Source of the DNA: Candidatus Krumholzibacteriota bacterium | GTDB taxonomy: Bacteria; Krumholzibacteriota; Krumholzibacteriia; JAJRXK01 | DNA: 64,000 nucleotides | Assembly: GCA_024276305.1 (NCBI GenBank) | Contig: JAJRXK010000116.1 | Span: 1 to 64,000 of the forward strand | Direction of reading: 5' to 3' | Part shown: one piece after another, positions 43,674 through 53,440 of the stretch | Numbering within the stretch: the stretch's first letter is position 1 | Layout of the letters: the number at the start of each line of letters is the position of its first letter | Notes under the pieces: model-generated | What the model was told of the DNA's origin: nothing | The model's input: the letters and a program-made list of their open reading frames with translations, nothing else | Databases searched by the model: none | Position numbers and translations under genes: made by a program

Positions 43674-46600
43674 ATGCGCCGCACGGCTCCCGTGGCCGGT
43701 TTCGCCACCGGTCTCATCCTGATTTCACTCCTCGTTCCGCTCGGTGCATCGCCTCGGGCCGCTGCCCTCGGAGACTACGATTGGACCAAGGTCTACGTCC
43801 CCGGCCAACCCATTGAGGACGGGATGCTGGTCGGCGACCGCATCATCGTCGAGTTCCGACCCGGATCGGTTCCGGCCCCCCGTTTGGCCAAGGGCGGGGA
43901 GCTGGTCACGGGGCAGATCGAACTCGACCGCCTCGGCCGCCGATTCGGGGTCCGTCGCTTCGACCGCCTCTTCGCTCCGGTCGCCGCCCGCCAGAAGGCA
44001 GCCCAGCCTCCCCAGCGCGCCCGCATCTTCGCCGTCGACTTCGATCCGGCGGGACGATCCCTCCGAGAGGTCGCGGCGGCCTACTCCGCTTTGCCGGGAG
44101 TGGACCACGTCGAGCCGGTGGCCATTCACTTCACCCACGCCAACCTGCCCAATGACCCGGCCCTGGATCTGCAGTGGTGGCTCCGCAATCGGAGCAGCGG
44201 CGGCGCGGACATTCGCGCCCTGGCCGCTTGGTACCACAGCACGGGTTCGGCCAATGTCCTCGTCGTGGCCGCGGACACCGGAGTGGACTGGCAGCACCCC
44301 GACCTGGGAGGAACCGCTCCGGACTACACCGACGGAGTCATCTGGACCAATGCCGCGGAACTCGGCGGAACGCCGGGAGTCGATGACGACGGCAATGGCA
44401 AAGTCGATGATTTCCGGGGCTGGGACTTCGTGAACGTCAGCGATGGGACCCAGACTCCTCCCCAGGACATTGCGGTTCCGGACAACGATCCCATGGACTA
44501 CGGCGGACACGGCACCTGGGTCAGTGGCTGCATGAGTGCGATCTCCAACAACGGAGTGGGGGTCGCCAGCACGAATTGGAATGCGAAGATCCTGGCCTGC
44601 CGCATCGGTTGGACTCCGTCCACCGGCCCGTCGGTGGTGCGCATGGACTTCGCGGCCCAGGCCCTGGACTACGCCCGCATCGTGGGAGCCGATGTCTTCA
44701 ACGCGAGCTGGGGGAGTTCGGGGAACGGGGGGCTGGTGGCGGCCACCAATCAAGCCATCGCGGCGGGGATGGTCATCGTCACCTCCGCCGGCAACAGCAA
44801 CGACCAGATCGCGAGCTACCTCGCCGGCCGCAGCGATGTGGTGGCGGTTGCGGCCACGAACTCCACCGATGCCAAGGCCAGCTTCAGCTCCTACGGCCCC
44901 TGGGTGGACATCTCCGCGCCGGGGGTGGGGATCTACACCACCGGCTTCAATGTCAACGGGACCGGAGCCGCGGCCCATGTCTACGGAGCGCCCGACGGGA
45001 CCAGCTTTTCTTCGCCCATCGTGGCCGGCGCCTTTGCCCTGGCCAAGGCCATTCATCCCACCTTCAGCCGAACGCAGCTCGTGAACACGGTGCTCGCCGC
45101 CGTGGATGACATCGACGGTGTGAACCCGTCCTTCGTGGGGAAGTTGGGGTCGGGCCGCCTCAACCTGGCGAAGTTCTTCAGCTTTCCGAGGTGGGAGGTG
45201 CCCGAGCACCTGCCGACCCTCCTCGATGCGATGAATGTCGCCGATGTGGGCGACACCATCGCCGTTCTCGGGGGGCTCACCTTCACCGACCGGATCACTC
45301 TGCAGTCCAAGGGGCTCCAGATTCTCGGAGGATGGGACGCGACCTACACCACCCGGGATCCGGTGGGCAACCCGGCCATCTTCGATCCGGGCGGAGGATC
45401 GGGTTCGGTCCTGTCCGTTCCCGCCGGGGTCGATTCGACCACCGTCTTCGACGGCTTCGTGATCCGCGGGGGACGAGCCAGTCAGTTTTCGTCCGAACCG
45501 GTTCTGGGCCGTTACGGGGGAGGGATCGTGGTTCGCGGGGGATCGCCCCTCCTGCGCAACCTGCGGGTCGAGAATTGCATCGCCGGTCTTTCCACGGAAT
45601 TCGGCGCGGGCGGTGGCGCCGCGGTTCTGGGGGGGAGCCCCCTCTTCGAGGACTGTGAATTCACCGCCAACACCGCCCTGCGGGGCCCGGCGATCTATGT
45701 CCATCAGGGCTCGCCGACCTTCCGCAACCTCAACATCCACGACAACACCACCTACGCGGCCGGCGCGGCGGGCACGCCTCTCGCCGGAGCGGTCTACTTG
45801 GTCAATGTCCCCTCGATCGCGAAACGAGCGGCGGGAATGGCGACCTTCGAGGGTGGAGTCATTTCGGGGCATGTGGTGGGCGGCAGCGGGGGCGCGATCT
45901 ACGCGGAGAATTCGGCGGTCTCGGTGACCGGAATGACCCTCGAGAACAATCAGGCCGGGGAATCCGGCGGAGCGATCTACATCGGTGGTGGATCCTATAC
46001 CGGCTCTTCCAACATCATTCGCAACAACCAGGCTTCGGGGGCGAGTCTCACCGATGGCGGCGGACTCTATGCCACCGGGTCGGCGGTGAGCATTCAACAG
46101 AGCCGCTACGAGGGCAATCGGGCGACCTTCTCCGGATCGGGCATCAGTATCGCGCAGGCCACCACCCTGTCGGTCGGCGGTTCCTTCGTGGTCGGCAACA
46201 ACGGCGGATTCGTCGGCACCGGAGTGTCTCTGGACACCCTTCCGGCAGGGGCCCAATTCATCGGCAATACCGTCGCCAACAACCGCGGGGCCAGTGTCGG
46301 GGCCAACGGCCTCTATCTCTCCGGCTCGGGATCCCTCGACGTGACCAACAACATCTTCGCCTTCAACGGGGGCGGAGGGACGACCTTTGCGGATGGAGTC
46401 CACTGCACGGGGGCGACCGCGGTCTTCTCTTGCAACGATGCCTTCGGCAATGATGCCGGAAACTACGGGGGTTGCCCCGATCCCACCGGGGCCAGTGGAA
46501 ACATCAGCGCAGACCCCCAGTTCTGCGACTTGGCCGGAGGGGACTTCAGTATCTCCTCCGCTTCGGTGGCGGCGTCGGGACAAACGGGTTGTGGGCGCAT

Positions 46601-46937
46601 GGGGGCCGGGGCCGAGAGCTGCACTCCCACTGCGGTGGAGGATGGCCCGGGCCGGGCCCGGGTCCTGGCCTTGGCACAGAATCACCCCAACCCCTTCAAT
46701 CCGGTGACCTCCATCGCCTTCGACCTACCTGGATCGGGAGCGGTGTCCCTCCGAATCTTCGATCTCCGGGGGCGGGTGGTGCGAGTCCTGGTCGACGGGC
46801 CGCTCGAGGCCGGACGCCACGTGGTGCGGTGGGATGGGCGTGACGGCGCGGGACGCGGCGTGGCCAGTGGGGCCTACTTCTATGAGCTCCGGGCCGGGGG
46901 GCAACACCTGGTGCGCAAGATGGGCTTGCTCAAGTAG
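43674..46937 (+). CDS. Secreted subtilase with beta-helix and sorting domain
   Basis: A 1087-residue exoprotein. A signal peptide (about 1-31) and a propeptide-like region precede an S8 subtilisin domain with triad Asp201 (AADTGVD), His279 (GGHGTWVSG) and Ser444 (PDGTSFSSPIVAG). From about 520 to 960 the sequence is a right-handed beta-helix, with repeated short strands such as GGAIYAENSAVSVTGMTLEN and GGGLYATG. The last 85 residues (NHPNPFNPVTSIAFDLP, LRIFDLRGRVVRVL, WDGRDGAGRGVASGAYFYEL) are a FlgD-like/sorting-type domain, which may direct outer-membrane secretion. GGAGGT precedes the ATG. A lipoprotein gene follows. Confidence 0.93.
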   Translation: MRRTAPVAGFATGLILISLLVPLGASPRAAALGDYDWTKVYVPGQPIEDGMLVGDRIIVEFRPGSVPAPRLAKGGELVTGQIELDRLGRRFGVRRFDRLFAPVAARQKAAQPPQRARIFAVDFDPAGRSLREVAAAYSALPGVDHVEPVAIHFTHANLPNDPALDLQWWLRNRSSGGADIRALAAWYHSTGSANVLVVAADTGVDWQHPDLGGTAPDYTDGVIWTNAAELGGTPGVDDDGNGKVDDFRGWDFVNVSDGTQTPPQDIAVPDNDPMDYGGHGTWVSGCMSAISNNGVGVASTNWNAKILACRIGWTPSTGPSVVRMDFAAQALDYARIVGADVFNASWGSSGNGGLVAATNQAIAAGMVIVTSAGNSNDQIASYLAGRSDVVAVAATNSTDAKASFSSYGPWVDISAPGVGIYTTGFNVNGTGAAAHVYGAPDGTSFSSPIVAGAFALAKAIHPTFSRTQLVNTVLAAVDDIDGVNPSFVGKLGSGRLNLAKFFSFPRWEVPEHLPTLLDAMNVADVGDTIAVLGGLTFTDRITLQSKGLQILGGWDATYTTRDPVGNPAIFDPGGGSGSVLSVPAGVDSTTVFDGFVIRGGRASQFSSEPVLGRYGGGIVVRGGSPLLRNLRVENCIAGLSTEFGAGGGAAVLGGSPLFEDCEFTANTALRGPAIYVHQGSPTFRNLNIHDNTTYAAGAAGTPLAGAVYLVNVPSIAKRAAGMATFEGGVISGHVVGGSGGAIYAENSAVSVTGMTLENNQAGESGGAIYIGGGSYTGSSNIIRNNQASGASLTDGGGLYATGSAVSIQQSRYEGNRATFSGSGISIAQATTLSVGGSFVVGNNGGFVGTGVSLDTLPAGAQFIGNTVANNRGASVGANGLYLSGSGSLDVTNNIFAFNGGGGTTFADGVHCTGATAVFSCNDAFGNDAGNYGGCPDPTGASGNISADPQFCDLAGGDFSISSASVAASGQTGCGRMGAGAESCTPTAVEDGPGRARVLALAQNHPNPFNPVTSIAFDLPGSGAVSLRIFDLRGRVVRVLVDGPLEAGRHVVRWDGRDGAGRGVASGAYFYELRAGGQHLVRKMGLLK

Positions 46938-47018
46938 GTGGCTCGGCCGTATCCATGCAAGAAGGCTGGTCGGCCCAGGATTCGGGCGGACCGGCGCGCT
47001 TTCGCCCTCGAGGTGCCC

Positions 47019-47867
47019 ATGCGATCGACTCCGCTGGTCCTGCTCGTGATCGCCGTCCTCTGCGGCCTTGGCGTGGGGGTGGGCTGTGATTCGAACGACG
47101 GCGTCGAGACGGTTCTTCCGCCCCTGAAGGTTCGCAGCACCTTCCCCGTGGATCAGACCAACCTCAACGGCGTGGGTCTCGACTCGATGACCCTCTCTCT
47201 CAGCGTGGTCTTCATTCGCAATTCGGGGCCGGGAGATGTCTACCTGCGAGTCTTTCCCACGCCCCTCGACGCGGGCCCGATCACCCTCACCTCCACCGGT
47301 CGGGGATGGACCTGGAACGATGTGAAACTCTCGGCGGCCAGGGGAGCTTACTATTGGCTCATCGACGGATCCGAGGTTCCCATTCCCAAGGTCGTGCGTT
47401 TGATCACCGGCTTCGCCCTGGTCTCCGCGGGATTCCAGGGAACGATCCGCTCCACCAATCCGGCGACCTTGCCGGTGGACGGTACGCTCGTCTTCGCCCT
47501 TCCGGTGTCCGAGAACTTCAACCCTTTGGATCCGGCGGCCTTCGATCTGAGCCGCGCGGTCGCGGTGGCCGGCGTGGATTCCTTGGGGAAGGTCGGTGAG
47601 CGGGACTATCACATGAGCTACATGCTCGTCGATTCCCTGGTCAATGCGGTGGCGATTCTGGACACCAACAACGACGCTCACTACGATCTGGTCCACGACG
47701 CCTGGGGCTACATGGCCCAGACCGGAGACCTGAGCCCCGAACCCATCTATGTCGATCTGCTGCCCATCTTCGGTGGACCGAACAATTACCGCCTGGACAT
47801 CGACATCACCATTGCCCCTCCCGCGGTGATGCGCCAACGCCTGCGCGCGGCTTCCGGCGGGCAGTGA
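47019..47867 (+). CDS. Lipoprotein of unknown function
   Basis: A 282-residue protein with a lipoprotein signal ending GVGC (Cys24 of MRSTPLVLLVIAVLCGLGVG...). The rest appears beta-rich and has no enzyme motif: an N-terminal half with SMTLSLSVVFIRN and GDVYLRVFPTP, and a C-terminal half with HMSYMLVDSLVNAVAILDTN. No family is recognised. It starts 81 bases after the subtilase gene with GAGGT before the ATG, so it may be co-transcribed and surface-linked. It converges on glnS with only three bases between. Confidence 0.75.
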   Translation: MRSTPLVLLVIAVLCGLGVGVGCDSNDGVETVLPPLKVRSTFPVDQTNLNGVGLDSMTLSLSVVFIRNSGPGDVYLRVFPTPLDAGPITLTSTGRGWTWNDVKLSAARGAYYWLIDGSEVPIPKVVRLITGFALVSAGFQGTIRSTNPATLPVDGTLVFALPVSENFNPLDPAAFDLSRAVAVAGVDSLGKVGERDYHMSYMLVDSLVNAVAILDTNNDAHYDLVHDAWGYMAQTGDLSPEPIYVDLLPIFGGPNNYRLDIDITIAPPAVMRQRLRAASGGQ

Positions 47868-47870
47868 TCT

Positions 47871-49589
47871 CTAACCCGGCTGGAGCTTCTTCTCGAGCTT
47901 GGCCCAGCTGTCACGGAGGCCCACCGTCCGGTTGAACACGCGCCGTTCTTCATTGGTGTCGGGATCGACGACGAAGTAGCCGTGGCGGAAGAACTGCACC
48001 GACTCGCCGACCGCCACCGAGGCCAAGTAGGGCTCGGCCTTGCAGTGGGGACGGATCTCCAGAGAGTGAGGATCCAGGCACTCCAGGAGATCCTTGCCCT
48101 CGGCCTCGGGATGGGCTTCGGTGAAGAGATTGGAATAGAGCCGAGCTTCGCATTCCACCGCATGACGAGCGCTGACCCAGTGCAGGGTGCCCTTGACCTT
48201 GCGACCGTCGGGACTCTGTCCGCCCCGGCTCTGGGGATCGTAGGTGCAACGGAGTTCGATCACCTCTCCCTTCTCGTTGCGGATGACTTCCTCACAGGTC
48301 ACGAAGTAGGCGAACTTCAGCCGGACTTCCTTGCCGGGGGCCAGGCGGAACCACTTGCGAGGCGCGTCCTCCCGAAAGTCTCCCCGCTCCACCCAGAGTT
48401 CCCGCGAGAAGGGCAGCTCGTGGGTGCCCGCGTCGGGGTCTTCGGGATTGTTCAGGGCTTGGAAGACTTCGGTCCGGTCCTCGGGATAATTGGTGATCAC
48501 CAATTTGAGCGGATCCAGGACCGTCATCACGCGCAGGGCCCGGGCATTGAGATCCTCCCGGAGATGGTGCTCGAGAAGGGCCAATTCGATGACGCTGTCG
48601 GTGCGGGCCACTCCGATGCGATCGCAGAAAGTGGCGATGGCCTCGGGGGTGTACCCCCGGCGACGCATGCCCGAGAGCGTGGGCAGTCGAGGGTCGTCCC
48701 AGCCCTCCACGATTCCCTCCTCGACCAGGCGCTTGAGCTTGCGCTTGCTCATCACGGTGTGCGTCAGGTTGAGCCGGGCGAATTCGGTCTGATAGGGACG
48801 GCTCGAGACCGGGCAGTTCTCGACGAACCAATCGTAGAGCTCCCGGTTGTCCTTGAACTCCAGAGTGCAGAGCGAGTGGGTGATGCCTTCGATGGCGTCG
48901 CTCAAGCAGTGCGCGAAGTCGTACATGGGGTAGATCTTCCATCGGTCCCCGGTCCGGTGGTGCACCGCGTGGCGAATGCGGTAGATCAAGGGGTCTCGCA
49001 TCTTCATGTTCGCCGCCGCCATGTCGATCTTGGCCCGAAGGGTATAACGCCCCTCCTCGAACTCTCCTTGGCGCATGCGTTCGAGTAGATCGAGACTCTC
49101 CTCGACGGGCCGGTCTCGCCACGGACTCGGACGGCCGGCCTCGGTGACCGTGCCGCGGTACTCCCGGATCTCCTTCTCGTCGAGTTCGCAGACATAGGCC
49201 TTGCCCTCGCGTACGAGGTGGACCGCCCATTCGTAGAGCTGGTCGTAGTAGTCGCTGGCGTGGAACTCCCGATCTTCCCAGTCGAATCCCAGCCAGCGGA
49301 TGTCGCGGCGGATGGATTCGACGAAGGCCGGGTCCTCGTTGAGAGGATTGGTGTCGTCGAAGCGGAGGTTGCACTTGCCGCCGTAGTCTCGGGCGATGCC
49401 GAAGTTCAGATGAATGGACTTGGCGTGCCCGATGTGTAGATAGCCATTGGGTTCGGGAGGGAAGCGGGTGTGAACTCGGCCGCCGCTGCGTCCTTCGGCG
49501 AGATCTCTCTCGACCATTTCTTGGATGAAGTTCTTGGGTTTCGGCTCGGGGGAGTTGAGGCCTTCGGGACTTCTGTCGGAGGAGTTCAT
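47871..49589 (-). CDS. glnS: Glutaminyl-tRNA synthetase
   Basis: A 572-residue class I synthetase with RFPPEPNGYLHIGHAKSI (HIGH motif), LRFDDTNP, the KMSKS-type VMSKRKL, and the two C-terminal beta-barrel anticodon-binding domains (HELPFSRELWVERGDF through FNRTVGLRDSW). It directly charges tRNA-Gln, so the amidotransferase route is not required. GlnRS in bacteria is generally held to come from eukaryotes by transfer. The start ATG 49589 is chosen because the synthetase core begins 40 residues later; the frame is open further upstream in queG. AAGGA precedes it. Confidence 0.96.
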   Translation of the reverse strand: MNSSDRSPEGLNSPEPKPKNFIQEMVERDLAEGRSGGRVHTRFPPEPNGYLHIGHAKSIHLNFGIARDYGGKCNLRFDDTNPLNEDPAFVESIRRDIRWLGFDWEDREFHASDYYDQLYEWAVHLVREGKAYVCELDEKEIREYRGTVTEAGRPSPWRDRPVEESLDLLERMRQGEFEEGRYTLRAKIDMAAANMKMRDPLIYRIRHAVHHRTGDRWKIYPMYDFAHCLSDAIEGITHSLCTLEFKDNRELYDWFVENCPVSSRPYQTEFARLNLTHTVMSKRKLKRLVEEGIVEGWDDPRLPTLSGMRRRGYTPEAIATFCDRIGVARTDSVIELALLEHHLREDLNARALRVMTVLDPLKLVITNYPEDRTEVFQALNNPEDPDAGTHELPFSRELWVERGDFREDAPRKWFRLAPGKEVRLKFAYFVTCEEVIRNEKGEVIELRCTYDPQSRGGQSPDGRKVKGTLHWVSARHAVECEARLYSNLFTEAHPEAEGKDLLECLDPHSLEIRPHCKAEPYLASVAVGESVQFFRHGYFVVDPDTNEERRVFNRTVGLRDSWAKLEKKLQPG

Positions 49590-49669
49590 GCCATGTCCTT
49601 CTGCCACTCCGGAGAGGGCGGGTAAGCGGATGCCTACTGGAGGCTCGACGCCGAGTCGAAGCGAAAAGG

Positions 49670-50731
49670 CTAATCCTTCGCCCTGCGAGTGTCCACCCGG
49701 TCGGCTTCCTCTCCCCACCGGCGCAGGCACCACTGCGCCGTTTCCCGGATCACCGCCGAGGGGTCCTCGAGAAGGGCTCGAACGGCGGGCAGGCAGTCCT
49801 CGTGTTCTCCGTTGGCCACCACGATCAGGGCGTTGCGCACGAGACCCTCCCGTTTGGGTCGTAGCAGGGGAGTCCCTCCGAAGCGTTTGCGGAACGACTT
49901 CTCGTCGAGGCGGAGAAGCTCCTGGAGGGAAGTCGAAACCACCGGGTCGGTCGGAGAGAGTTCCGGGTCCCCTTCGGTCGAGGCGCGGTGGTCGAAGGGG
50001 CAGGCGGTCTGACAGAGGTCGCAGCCGAAGAGCCACTGCCCCATCGCGGGTCGCAGCTCCGGGGCGATGGAGCCCCGGTGCTCGATGGTGAGGTAGCTGA
50101 TGCAACGCCCCGCGTCCAGGACTCCGGGCTCCACGAAGGCCTCGGTGGGACAGGCCGCCTGGCAGGCCCGGCAGCTCCCGCAACTGCCCCAGTTCTGCGG
50201 GGTCGGATCCCACTCCACGTCGGTGACCAAGAGAGCCAGAAAGAAACGACTGCCGTGGCGGGGGTGGAGCAACAGACCGTTCTTGGCCCGCCAGCCCAGA
50301 CCGGCCGCTTCGGCCAACTGTCGCTCCAGGGCCGGACCGGTATCGACATAGGCGTGCCAGCGCAGCCCCGGCCACCGCTCTTCCAATGCGCGTCCGGCAT
50401 CCTTCATCCGGCCCAGCAGGAGATCGTGGTAGTCGACGCCCTGGGCGTAGGTCGAGACGAAGGGGGCCAGGCCTTCGGTCCGGCGGGGGTGTCGGTAGGC
50501 GCGGGTGGCCACGAGGATGGATGCGGCCCAGGGGAATCGCTCCCGGAGATCGACGCGGACTTCGGGATGACGGCGGAGCCAATCCATCGAGGCCGCATAT
50601 CCGGACTCCATCCACCGCAGCAGATCGTCGCGGTGCTCGGGCAAGGCGGGGGGGGCGACCCCGACCTCGTCGAAACCCGCGCGGCGGAGGGTGTCGACGG
50701 CCAGGTCGAGGGAGGGTCGGGAGGCGCTCAT
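49670..50731 (-). CDS. queG: Epoxyqueuosine reductase
   Basis: A 353-residue cobalamin and Fe-S enzyme with VDTGPALERQLAEAAGLGW, two [4Fe-4S] motifs (CGSCRACQAACPTEAF and CDLCQTACPFD) and a C-terminal HEAT-like segment (RNALIVVANGEHED). It performs the last step of queuosine synthesis in tRNA, reducing the epoxide. The usual GWxGKN reads GWRAKN here. Two nearby ATGs are possible (50737 and 50731); the second has AAGGG at proper spacing. It lies 27 bases downstream of guaB on the same strand. Confidence 0.95.
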   Translation of the reverse strand: MSASRPSLDLAVDTLRRAGFDEVGVAPPALPEHRDDLLRWMESGYAASMDWLRRHPEVRVDLRERFPWAASILVATRAYRHPRRTEGLAPFVSTYAQGVDYHDLLLGRMKDAGRALEERWPGLRWHAYVDTGPALERQLAEAAGLGWRAKNGLLLHPRHGSRFFLALLVTDVEWDPTPQNWGSCGSCRACQAACPTEAFVEPGVLDAGRCISYLTIEHRGSIAPELRPAMGQWLFGCDLCQTACPFDHRASTEGDPELSPTDPVVSTSLQELLRLDEKSFRKRFGGTPLLRPKREGLVRNALIVVANGEHEDCLPAVRALLEDPSAVIRETAQWCLRRWGEEADRVDTRRAKD

Positions 50732-50758
50732 CCCCATCCCTTCGCCTTCGAAGATGCC

Positions 50759-52222
50759 CTAGGGCCGGGGATAGTTGGGGCTCTCCTTGGTGATCTGGAC
50801 GTCATGAGGATGGCTCTCGTGCAGTCCCGCCGCGCTGATCTGGGTGAACTCTGCGTTCTCTCGCAATTCCCGGAGCGTGCGGGCGCCGCAATAGCCCATC
50901 CCCGACCGCAGCCCTCCAATGAGCTGGTAGACACTGTCCCGCAGTCGTCCCTTGTAGGGAACTCGTCCTTCGATCCCCTCGGGCACGAGCTTCTCGATGC
51001 TCTCCGCCGCCGATTGGAAGTAGCGGTCCTTGCTTCCCTTCTGCATCGCGGCCAGAGAACCCATTCCCCGGTAGACCTTGTACTGACGGCCTTCGTAGAG
51101 AATGGTCTCGCCCGGACTCTCCTCGGTGCCGGCGAAGAGGCCGCCGATCATCACCGATTCGGCCCCCACGGCGAGGGCCTTGACGATGTCTCCGCTGTAC
51201 TTGATGCCGCCGTCGGCGATGATCGGGACGTCGGTCTTCTGGGCGACCTCCGCGGTCGAGGCGATCGCGGTGATCTGCGGGACTCCGATGCCCGCCACCA
51301 CCCGGGTGGTGCAGATGCTCCCGGGCCCCATGCCGACCTTGATGCCATCGGCGCCGACATCCACGAGGGCCGCGGCCGCTTCCGCCGTCGCGATGTTGCC
51401 CACGATGAGTTGGAGGTCGCTGTGGGCTTTCTTGATGCGGGCGGCCGCTTCGAGAATGTTCCGGCTGTGGCCGTGGGCTGAGTCGAGGGTGACCACATCG
51501 ACATGGACGTCGACCAAGCGCTCGATGCGCTCGTCGAGGTCTGCCCCGGCCCCCACCGCGGCGCCGGCTCTCAGCCTCCCGTTCTCGTCCTTGCAGCTCT
51601 CCGGATAGTCCAGCTTCTTCTGAATGTCCTTGATCGTGATCAATCCCCGGAGACTTCCGTCCGCTCCGACCACCGGCAGTTTCTCGATGCGATTGCGGTG
51701 GAGAATCTTGGTCGCCTCCTCGAGGGTGGTTCCCTCGGGGGCGGTGATCAGGCCTTCGCAGGTCATGTGCTCGTGGATGGGATCCTCGAGGCTCTCGATG
51801 AAGCGCAGGTCGCGATTGGTGAGGATCCCAACCAGTTTTCCTTCGCGGGTGATCGGGATTCCGCTGATGCGGAACTTCTGCATCAACTCGAGGGCTTCGG
51901 CCACTCGCCGTTCGGGAGGCAGAGTGATGGGGCGGGTGATCATCCCGCTCTCCGAACGTTTCACGCGGTCCACTTCGGAGGCCTGGGCCTCGGGGGACAT
52001 GTTCTTGTGGATCATGCCGATGCCTCCGCACCGAGCCATGGCAATGGCGAGCTCCGACTCGGTCACGGTGTCCATGGCCGCGCTCACCAGCGGTAGATTC
52101 AATTCTATGCCTCGGGTCAGGCGGGTGTGAACGTCTGCCTCGGCGGGGACGATCTCGCTGTAGCGGGGAATGAGGAGGACGTCGTCAAAGGTGAGGCCGA
52201 CGTTTCGAATGCGGTCCTCCAT
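50759..52222 (-). CDS. guaB: Inosine-5'-monophosphate dehydrogenase
   Basis: A 487-residue enzyme with the IMPDH barrel ([39 protein letters not shown] with the catalytic Cys, [21 protein letters not shown]). Two CBS domains are inserted at about 95-205. It converts IMP to XMP in GMP synthesis. The ATG follows AGGAGG, and a near-consensus promoter lies 38 bases upstream. It is followed by queG in the same direction, which links guanine nucleotide supply with a GTP-derived tRNA base; that may be chance. Confidence 0.97.
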   Translation of the reverse strand: MEDRIRNVGLTFDDVLLIPRYSEIVPAEADVHTRLTRGIELNLPLVSAAMDTVTESELAIAMARCGGIGMIHKNMSPEAQASEVDRVKRSESGMITRPITLPPERRVAEALELMQKFRISGIPITREGKLVGILTNRDLRFIESLEDPIHEHMTCEGLITAPEGTTLEEATKILHRNRIEKLPVVGADGSLRGLITIKDIQKKLDYPESCKDENGRLRAGAAVGAGADLDERIERLVDVHVDVVTLDSAHGHSRNILEAAARIKKAHSDLQLIVGNIATAEAAAALVDVGADGIKVGMGPGSICTTRVVAGIGVPQITAIASTAEVAQKTDVPIIADGGIKYSGDIVKALAVGAESVMIGGLFAGTEESPGETILYEGRQYKVYRGMGSLAAMQKGSKDRYFQSAAESIEKLVPEGIEGRVPYKGRLRDSVYQLIGGLRSGMGYCGARTLRELRENAEFTQISAAGLHESHPHDVQITKESPNYPRP

Positions 52223-52259
52223 GGAGGCCTCCTGAATCTCTGTGGGGAAGATTCACGGC

Positions 52260-52288
52260 ACTATAGGTTTGGCTTCGAGCACTGTCAA
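52260..52288 (-). promoter_or_regulatory. Near-consensus promoter of guaB
   Basis: Minus strand TTGACA (52283-52288) and TATAGT (52260-52265) are exactly 17 bases apart. The leader is about 30 bases with AGGAGG just before the start. Confidence 0.85.
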
Positions 52289-52404
52289 TTCGGGCCCGGG
52301 CGCGGAGGTCCGCACATCGTGGTCGAAACATGTCGGGGGCCGGGTCTCGAAGCGACGGTTGGTGGGTTCCGGAATCCACCAGCCGTTGTGCGGCCCAGCC
52401 GTCC

Positions 52405-53268
52405 TCAGTGGAGGAATCCCGTCTTCACATAGCTGGGATAGTGGCCCATCACGATCTGCCAGTAGAGGAAGTAGTCGACCACGAGGTGGACGACGAGGAC
52501 ATAGATCAGATTGCCGGTCTTCTCGAACATCGCTCCCTGAGTGAGGGCAAAGGTGTAGACGAGGACCGGCCCGATTCCGATGAATGCCATGTCGTAGAGG
52601 ACTGCCGTGTAGAGTACGGCTTGGAGGGCATTGGCCACCCGCAGCGAGAAGAGACTGCGGAGGATGGCGAAGCTCGTGGAGACGAAGAAGAGTTCATCCC
52701 ACACTCCGACCCCATTGATTCCCCAGAACAGACGGGTCATCGAATGGGGATCGGGAGTGGAGGGCAGGGGCCATTGCAGAGCCATGAAGTCATTGAAGTC
52801 GAAATAGAAGCGCAGCACTCCCCAGGCCAGGGGTGCGCTGATGATCAGATAGACGAAGTCGAGCCACTGAACCCTCCGGGACCACCATCGATAGCGGATC
52901 ACTCCCGGATCGCTTCGTCCCAGGATCACGGCGGGGACCACCACACAGGCGAGCAGGGGGAGGCCCAAGGAGAGAAAGTGCCGCGGGTGGGTGCCGGTGT
53001 GGATGGGGGCCCCGGCGAGCAGAATCACACATCCCATCAGCACGCCCATGCGACGCCGCAGCGGTCTCGAGGGATCGCGCCAGATCATCACCAGGGTGAA
53101 GACTGCGGCCAACCCTCCCCATAGGAAGTGCTCGCGGGGGATCAGCAACAGGATGGACAGGACGAAGGCCGTGAGCAGAGCCCAGCGCGCCGGGGTGAGG
53201 GGGAGGTCGAGGGAGTCGATCGCAGCTCTGGCACCGTTCCGGGGTCCGGCAGCGATGGCGGTGGGCAT
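52405..53268 (-). CDS. Multi-pass membrane protein, possibly CPBP-like
   Basis: A 287-residue protein with about eight hydrophobic helices. A central helix has WDELFFVSTSFAILRSLFSL and the last but one VLVVHLVVDYFLY. The DE...R and HxxxD patterns recall the CPBP/CAAX-protease-type glutamic membrane proteases (EExxxR, HxxxN/D), but the first Glu is Asp and the spacing is loose, so the match is weak. Start ATG 53268 follows GAGGAA. It is divergent from the carboxypeptidase gene and 117 bases upstream of the guaB promoter region. Confidence 0.65.
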   Translation of the reverse strand: MPTAIAAGPRNGARAAIDSLDLPLTPARWALLTAFVLSILLLIPREHFLWGGLAAVFTLVMIWRDPSRPLRRRMGVLMGCVILLAGAPIHTGTHPRHFLSLGLPLLACVVVPAVILGRSDPGVIRYRWWSRRVQWLDFVYLIISAPLAWGVLRFYFDFNDFMALQWPLPSTPDPHSMTRLFWGINGVGVWDELFFVSTSFAILRSLFSLRVANALQAVLYTAVLYDMAFIGIGPVLVYTFALTQGAMFEKTGNLIYVLVVHLVVDYFLYWQIVMGHYPSYVKTGFLH

Positions 53269-53440
53269 GGGCTTGGTTCCTCTCGTGGGGACGAGCTTCT
53301 GCGAGGGATTGTACCAACAGCTTCGTTCTCTGGCACCCCTCGGACCGATCCATCGCCCTCCAACCGACTGATTGACCCGGGCCAAGTCGCGGCGCATTCT
53401 GAGCCTCTCCCCTTCCTTGCGATCGGAAAGAGGTCTCTCC

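Noticed and set aside
50404-50615. Extension of glnS into a 914-residue frame
   Set aside because: The extra N-terminus is the queG region read in another frame; GlnRS similarity starts after ATG 49589, which has a ribosome-binding site.
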